A stretch of DNA of 64,000 nt, taken from assembly GCA_038530575.1 (NCBI GenBank), contig JBCBCP010000002.1:77858-141857 (forward strand), written 5' to 3'. The notes under the pieces are model-generated. The model did not search any database and had not been told where the DNA came from. It saw only the letters and a program-made list of their open reading frames with translations. This DNA is from JBCBCP01 sp038530575. Its GTDB lineage: Bacteria; Pseudomonadota; Alphaproteobacteria; Rhodobacterales; Rhodobacteraceae. Positions 61,277-64,000 of the stretch are shown in pieces. Position numbers and translations under genes: made by a program. Within the stretch, counting starts at the first letter, position 1. Every line of letters begins with the position of its first letter.

Positions 61277-62034
61277 TCAGCCGTCATCGCCTTCCGACGC
61301 TGCGCGCAGAATGCAATGACATCTTTCACATCCGTTGTCACTAAGTCGGCGCCCGTTGTTTCCTGTACGACGTCCGCGGGAACCCTTAAGGCACCACCGA
61401 CCGCCATCACGGGCGGAGACGTCAAAGCGTTCCGAATACCTAGAACACTTTGTCCAATCGGTTCAAGGCCTGACGCCCGGGCGCAGGTGAACAGGATCAT
61501 GTCTGTGTGATCATAGCGGGCGCGCTGAATCAGGGCGGCTTGTTCCTCGGCAAAAGACACTTCGGTTTCGCAGCCGAGCCGCCGCATCTGTGCTGCCGCC
61601 ACAAGCGCACCAAGGAAATGTTGCTCGTTTTGTGGCACGACGATCAACGCCCGGTAAACGTGGCTCGCATTGGGCTGCAGGAACACTTCGCTCGACGCCT
61701 CGCCCAGCAAAGACTGTAAGCGCATGACGCCAACGGTGACCGTTGCAAAGTCGATTTCGTCTTCGGTCCACATCTCACCCAGAGCATGCGCAGCGTGCGG
61801 GATGTAAAGGTCGATGATCCGATCAAGTGGTACACGGTGGCCGCGCAGCACCTCGAGCGTTGCGCCCGGGTCGAACTCGCCTTTTGAGCCGATCGCACGC
61901 AACAGGTGGTCCAGCACAAACCTGCGCGCGCCATCGGCAGTCGCAGTCTGTCGGTGGCGCAACACAGAGATAACCCGGCTGGCAAGATCACCGGTTGCTA
62001 TCTGGATCAGTGCGTCGTTCCGGTCGTCCGTCAT
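61273..62034 (-). CDS. ppaA: Cobalamin-binding antirepressor PpaA/AerR
   Basis: A 253-residue SCHIC-domain protein that binds vitamin B12 and antagonises PpsR/CrtJ. The cobalamin ligand motif appears as E-Q-H-F-L-G (VVPQNEQHFLGALV, about residue 139), an ExHxxG version of DxHxxG. The helical N-terminal part precedes it. Coupled to ppsR by an ATGA overlap, so antirepressor and repressor are made together. Divergent from bchF across a 232-base control region. Confidence 0.94.
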   Translation of the reverse strand: MTDDRNDALIQIATGDLASRVISVLRHRQTATADGARRFVLDHLLRAIGSKGEFDPGATLEVLRGHRVPLDRIIDLYIPHAAHALGEMWTEDEIDFATVTVGVMRLQSLLGEASSEVFLQPNASHVYRALIVVPQNEQHFLGALVAAAQMRRLGCETEVSFAEEQAALIQRARYDHTDMILFTCARASGLEPIGQSVLGIRNALTSPPVMAVGGALRVPADVVQETTGADLVTTDVKDVIAFCAQRRKAMTAE

Positions 62035-62134
62035 GGTCAGCTCCAGTCGGACCCAGTGTAGAGAACACGAACAGTCAGCACGGTCACATATGACTCGCGC
62101 AATCAGGGAAAAGTGTCAGCGCAAATGGGTGTAG

Positions 62135-62152
62135 TGTCAATCATATTTGACA
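62135..62152. promoter_or_regulatory. PpsR/CrtJ box 1 upstream of bchF
   Basis: TGTCAATCATATTTGACA is a perfect TGTCAA-N6-TTGACA palindrome, the strongest form of TGT-N12-ACA, in the ppaA-bchF divergent region. Confidence 0.92.
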
Positions 62153-62164
62153 GAATAAGCGGTT

Positions 62165-62193
62165 TTGACGGGGAATAATTCAACTATTGTAAA
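62165..62193 (+). promoter_or_regulatory. Possible sigma-70-type promoter for bchF
   Basis: TTGACG (62165-62170), a 17-base spacer and TGTAAA (62188-62193). The two PpsR boxes flank it, which suits repression. The -10 match is only four of six. Confidence 0.4.
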
Positions 62194-62219
62194 TCAAACA
62201 GTCACTTGGCTGACCAGAG

Positions 62220-62237
62220 TGTAAGTTCTAATTGACA
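62220..62237. promoter_or_regulatory. PpsR/CrtJ box 2 upstream of bchF
   Basis: TGTAAGTTCTAATTGACA fits TGT-N12-ACA, 85 bases (about eight helical turns) after box 1 and 30 bases before the bchF start. Confidence 0.8.
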
Positions 62238-62266
62238 CTTTTGCATCGCAGAGCGTAGTCTTTGGG

Positions 62267-62794
62267 ATGATCGACATCACGGACCTGTCCATGACACAGA
62301 GCCCTTCACATACCTCCGCGGCAGCGGGGCTTTACACGCCGGACCAGCGTGCGCGCCGCGATGCGACCGTCTGGACCCTCGTGCAAGGCGTGTTGGCGCC
62401 TGTGCAGTTCTTGGTCTTCCTCGTCTCGCTCGGTCTTGTGCTGCGCTACCTTTGGACTGGCCTTGGCTATGACGCTGCGACCTGGTCGATCGTGTTCAAG
62501 ACGTTGATCCTCCTGACCATTATGATCACTGGCGCAATCTGGGAAAAAATCGTTTTCGGTCAATACCTTTTCGCACATGCCTTCTTCTGGGAAGACGTGT
62601 TTTCCTTCGCGGTGATCGCGCTTCATCTGACCTACGTTTATGCGTTGCTGGCTGGGCTGCCCCCCGGCACGCAGATGTGGATCGCGCTAGCTGCCTACGC
62701 GGCTTATGTCGTCAATGCGATCCAGTTTGTGCTGAAGCTGCGCGCGGCGCGTTTGCAGGAACAGCGCCTGTCTCGGCAGGAGGCGCTTGCATGA
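62267..62794 (+). CDS. bchF: 2-vinyl bacteriochlorophyllide hydratase
   Basis: Hydrates the C3-vinyl group of chlorophyllide-type intermediates in bacteriochlorophyll a synthesis, 175 residues from ATG 62267; ATG 62291 (TQSPSHTSAAAGLYTP) is an equally plausible start and neither has a good ribosome site. The family block LYTPDQRARRDATVWTLVQG and several membrane segments with GAIWEKIVFGQYLFAHAFFWED-type sequence are present. It is the first gene of the bchF-bchN superoperon, overlapping bchN by 4 bases. Confidence 0.96.
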   Translation: MIDITDLSMTQSPSHTSAAAGLYTPDQRARRDATVWTLVQGVLAPVQFLVFLVSLGLVLRYLWTGLGYDAATWSIVFKTLILLTIMITGAIWEKIVFGQYLFAHAFFWEDVFSFAVIALHLTYVYALLAGLPPGTQMWIALAAYAAYVVNAIQFVLKLRAARLQEQRLSRQEALA

Positions 62795-64000
62795 CCGAAT
62801 TGCCCCGCCTTCCCACGTCCGGTGGTTGCCGAGAGGAACCGATTCTCAAACAGCGCGGCCAGCGAGAGGTGTTTTGCGGTCTCACGGGAATCATCTGGCT
62901 GCACCGCAAGATGCAGGATGCCTTTTTTCTGGTGATCGGCTCGCGCACCTGTGCGCACCTGCTGCAAAGCGCGGCTGGCGTTATGATCTTTGCCGAGCCG
63001 CGCTTTGGCACCGCGATTCTCGAAGAAACCGACCTCGCCGGCCTCGCGGATGCACAGGACGAACTCGACAAGGTGGTGGATGAATTGCTCGCCCGCCGTC
63101 CGGACATCAAGCAGCTGTTCCTCGTTGGTTCCTGCCCGTCGGAAGTAATCAAACTGGATCTTGCCAAAGCGTCGGAACGCATGACCCAGCGCCACGCGCC
63201 GCATGTCCGGGTGCTCAACTTCTCCGGCTCGGGGATCGAGACGACCTTTACCCAAGGCGAAGACGCTTGCCTTGCTGCCATGGTGCCCGTGCTACCGCAG
63301 ACGGACGCGGCACAGCTCATGCTGGTTGGCGCACTGCCCGACGTGGTCGAAGAGCAGGCCGTCGACCTGCTGACCCAGATGGGAATTGGCCCGATCCGCG
63401 TGCTGCCTGCGCCGCGCGCGGATGATCTGCTTGGTGTCGGCCCAAATACCAAGTTCGCACTGGTTCAGCCTTTCCTCGGCGACACGCATGCAGAGCTGGA
63501 AAGACGCGGCGCCACGCATATCCCTGCGCCTTTCCCATTTGGGGAAGAAGGTACAACCGCCTGGCTTCGCGCCGTTGCCGATCAGTTTGGCGTCGATGCC
63601 GAAACGTTTGAGCGGGTCACGGCGGCGCCGCGTGCGCGTGCGCGTAAAGCCATCGCGCAGGCAGCCGAAGCGCTTAAAGGCAAATCGGTCTTCTTCTTTC
63701 CGGACAGTCAGCTTGAAATCCCGCTCGCTCGCTTTTTGACACGCGAATGCGGGATGGAGGCGGTCGAAGTTGGCGCGCCCTTTATTCACAAGGGCATCGT
63801 TGGCCACGACCTCGACTTGCTCGCGCAGGGCCCGACCCTGTCAGAAGGGCAGGATGTCGACCTGCAGCTGGATCGCGTCCGTGCCGCACGCCCAGATCTT
63901 ACCGTCTGCGGTCTTGGCCTAGCCAATCCGCTCGAAGCCGAAGGGCTGGCCACCAAGTGGGCGATCGAGCTCGTCTTTACGCCCGTCCACTTCTACGAAC
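62791..64000 (+). CDS. bchN: Light-independent protochlorophyllide reductase subunit N (3' truncated by window)
   Basis: Nitrogenase-like catalytic subunit of DPOR, which reduces ring D of protochlorophyllide in darkness. The reading frame runs from ATG 62791 (ATGA overlap with bchF) to the window edge without a stop, 403 codons; the full protein is about 425. The three [4Fe-4S] cysteines are C29 (VFCGLTG), C54 (SRTCAHLL) and C115 (VGSCPSEV), as in Rhodobacter BchN. GATHIPAPFPFGEEGT is another family block. Confidence 0.97.
   Translation, partial: MTELPRLPTSGGCREEPILKQRGQREVFCGLTGIIWLHRKMQDAFFLVIGSRTCAHLLQSAAGVMIFAEPRFGTAILEETDLAGLADAQDELDKVVDELLARRPDIKQLFLVGSCPSEVIKLDLAKASERMTQRHAPHVRVLNFSGSGIETTFTQGEDACLAAMVPVLPQTDAAQLMLVGALPDVVEEQAVDLLTQMGIGPIRVLPAPRADDLLGVGPNTKFALVQPFLGDTHAELERRGATHIPAPFPFGEEGTTAWLRAVADQFGVDAETFERVTAAPRARARKAIAQAAEALKGKSVFFFPDSQLEIPLARFLTRECGMEAVEVGAPFIHKGIVGHDLDLLAQGPTLSEGQDVDLQLDRVRAARPDLTVCGLGLANPLEAEGLATKWAIELVFTPVHFYE

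Noticed and set aside
62053..62075. A third PpsR box next to ppaA
   Set aside because: The TGT and ACA are separated by 11 rather than 12 bases and the arms are not palindromic.
1..64000. tRNA genes, insertion sequences, prophage or CRISPR arrays
   Set aside because: No cloverleaf-like gene, transposase, terminal repeat pair or regularly spaced repeat was seen; gaps are short and filled with recognisable signals.

Overview
The window is chromosomal DNA from an aerobic anoxygenic phototroph of the Rhodobacterales, most likely the Roseobacter group. Three things point there: a RegB/SenC/RegA redox cluster, the alphaproteobacterial origin-proximal block (secB, dnaQ, coaE, aroE, maf / rho, mnmE, mnmG, rsmG, parA, parB), and at the right edge the start of a photosynthesis gene cluster in the Rhodobacter order (idi, bchP, PucC-type transporter, bchG, ppsR, ppaA / bchF, bchN). 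There are 60 protein genes, almost gap-free, with many 4-base ATGA overlaps. I see no tRNA, rRNA, insertion sequence, prophage or CRISPR array.

Layout. 1-16.7 kb: the end of a HemY-like gene, ahcY, HD and GNAT enzymes, the regA-senC / regB redox two-component system, a membrane PAS protein behind a CtrA-type box, then tsaE-amgK-murU-addB-addA and trxA. 16.8-25.6 kb: a capsule-export-like orphan, hslV-small protein-hslU, a lipoprotein esterase, an MFS transporter, Smr, MltA and Tim44-like proteins, fxsA and secB. 25.6-35.6 kb: the probable replication origin. Genes run away from a non-coding, AT-rich 513-base gap (28304-28816) with DnaA-box-like 9-mers; two perfect parS palindromes sit in mnmG and rsmG, next to parAB. 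35.5-39.7 kb: hemW-rdgB-rph divergent from hrcA-grpE.

40-48.9 kb is an acetate-centred module: acs and an adenylate kinase overlapping by one base, then a DUF4212/sodium-solute symporter pair, a cNMP/CBS/DUF294 nucleotidyltransferase-like protein, a small membrane protein, and a membrane-anchored sensor-like protein ending in a DEDDh exonuclease. This is the best candidate here for an incompletely described system. The acs upstream region has a perfect FNR/FnrL box and three helically spaced 8-mers.

48.9-64 kb: mutS, a two-gene aromatic ring-cleavage tail pathway, glpK and glpD, then the photosynthesis cluster. PpsR boxes (TGT-N12-ACA) lie before bchF (two) and directly against the bchG start codon (one). 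No terminator separates idi from glpD-glpK, so the bacteriochlorophyll operon may read into glycerol catabolism. Functions are assigned by motif and family recognition from the sequence alone; no database search was run.
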